This document shows, one piece after another, positions 63,340-64,000 of a DNA stretch of 64,000 bases. Numbering within the stretch: the stretch's first letter is position 1; each line of letters opens with the position of its first letter. Position numbers and translations under genes: made by a program. Under the pieces are notes generated by a model, which searched no databases, was not told the origin of the DNA, and was given only the letters and a program-made list of their open reading frames with translations. Location: contig JNVV01000005.1 of the NCBI GenBank assembly GCA_000733355.1, forward strand, positions 1,578,335 to 1,642,334. The letters are read 5' to 3'. The stretch is from Falciphora oryzae (Eukaryota > Ascomycota > Sordariomycetes > Magnaporthales > Magnaporthaceae).

Positions 63340-64000
63340 ATGGCGGACGGCCGGCCGGCCAAGCGCGCCAAGCGCGCCGACGCAACCGCCGCGACCGCCG
63401 CGCCGCCCAGTGGTTCCAGCATCACGATCCCCATCCCTGTGACGAACCGCCCTCCGCCCTCGCACTACCCGACCTACGTCCGCGGCTCTGGGCCCCCGTC
63501 GGGCAAGATCCGGCTCATGCCCGAGACGGACGATAGCACGAGCTATATCGTCGACAAGCTTGTGCTCCCCGCCGGCCCTCTCCTCGATCCCAAGGTCCAG
63601 CGCCGGATGTACTATATCGTCGGCTGGACAGATATACCTATCGCGCGCGTGGCCATTGACTGCTCCAAAGCGCTCGAATACCTTACACCCAGGTGCATTG
63701 AAGATTGGGAGTACGAGGACTGCCTTAGGCGCGAGCGCGAGCAGCAAGAGGCTGCCTCCGAAGCCCTCAAAAAGACGCGCGTCCGCAAAAAGGTAGGCCG
63801 CCCGCCCAAGAACCGCATCCTGGCCGACGCCGACGAGGTCGAGGCCGAGGAGGAGGCTTTGCGGTCGAGCCAGCCGTCTGCCAGCGGCCCCTCGCTGTCC
63901 TCGCCGCAAAGGGTCCGCACAACGGGCCCTGTGTCTCGCCACGTGGGGAGTGAGGAGGATGATAAGGGCATGCACCTCGACTCGGACGGCGAAGCTGTTG
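63340..64000 (+). CDS. AT-hook-containing protein of unknown function (3' end outside window)
   Basis: ATG at 63340 opens a frame that runs uninterrupted to the window edge: 220 residues plus one base. The start (MADGRPAKRAKRAD) is basic and could be a nuclear localisation signal. A structured region follows (about 65-125: YIVDKLVLPAGPLL, RRMYYIVGWTDIPIARV, YLTPRCIEDWEYED) whose spacing recalls a small beta-barrel such as a chromo-like fold, but I cannot name it. Next is KKTRVRKKVGRPPKN (about 145-160), an AT-hook core that binds the minor groove of AT-rich DNA. The remainder is acidic and Ser-rich. Role: probably chromatin-associated, by inference from the AT-hook only. Introns further on cannot be excluded. 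Confidence 0.7.
   Translation, partial: MADGRPAKRAKRADATAATAAPPSGSSITIPIPVTNRPPPSHYPTYVRGSGPPSGKIRLMPETDDSTSYIVDKLVLPAGPLLDPKVQRRMYYIVGWTDIPIARVAIDCSKALEYLTPRCIEDWEYEDCLRREREQQEAASEALKKTRVRKKVGRPPKNRILADADEVEAEEEALRSSQPSASGPSLSSPQRVRTTGPVSRHVGSEEDDKGMHLDSDGEAV

Overview
The window is nuclear DNA of a filamentous ascomycete (Pezizomycotina, most likely Sordariomycetes). Genes carry short introns of about 60-160 nt with GTRNGT donors, CTRAC-type branch sites and YAG acceptors. Coding DNA is GC-rich. Typical fungal families are present: HET, Clr5, the fungal rhodopsin-like membrane domain and SigF-like NTF2. All gene models are read by eye; exon joins were kept only where frame, splice signals and protein family agreed.

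The left block (1-19991) is mostly core genome. It holds ECM29 (cut by the window's left edge), a UBA-UAS-UIM-UBX Cdc48 adaptor, a germinal-centre (GCK-III) kinase, a small secreted Alt a 1-like protein and, convergent with it, a Clr5-domain protein. Two tRNA genes follow: Trp-CCA, and Arg-TCG with a 15-nt intron. Next come a secreted M6-like metalloprotease, a rhodopsin-like 7-TM protein and a secreted AIM6-type phosphodiesterase.

The middle (about 29.8-44.8 kb) is an accessory, relic-rich stretch. It has a decayed, internally duplicated fragment of the U5 snRNP GTPase Snu114, an acidic low-complexity protein and a frameshifted Myb-like gene whose tail became a 20-bp minisatellite. A second, G-rich minisatellite, a possible 56-residue secreted peptide and a dienelactone-hydrolase gene with a frameshift at its start codon come next. 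The stretch ends with a SET-domain protein, an exo-polygalacturonase (GH28), a tRNA-Cys-like gene with a 61-nt hairpin intron and a decayed multi-pass membrane protein gene.

The right block (44.8-64 kb) returns to ordered genes: a flavin monooxygenase followed on the same strand by a SigF-like NTF2 protein, a serine-rich protein with a C-terminal coiled coil, a HET-domain protein, the NEDD8 protease DEN1/NEP, SLX9 (start codon alone in exon 1), UBA4, PAM17, a 4HBT thioesterase and an AT-hook protein cut by the right edge. The proteasome, Cdc48, NEDD8 and UBA4/URM1 genes belong to related ubiquitin-like pathways but are dispersed, so I do not infer a cluster.

I saw no rRNA, CRISPR array, intact transposon or complete secondary-metabolite cluster. 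The most unusual material is the 29.8-33.5 kb relic patch, the tRNA-Cys-like gene and several extreme exon structures.
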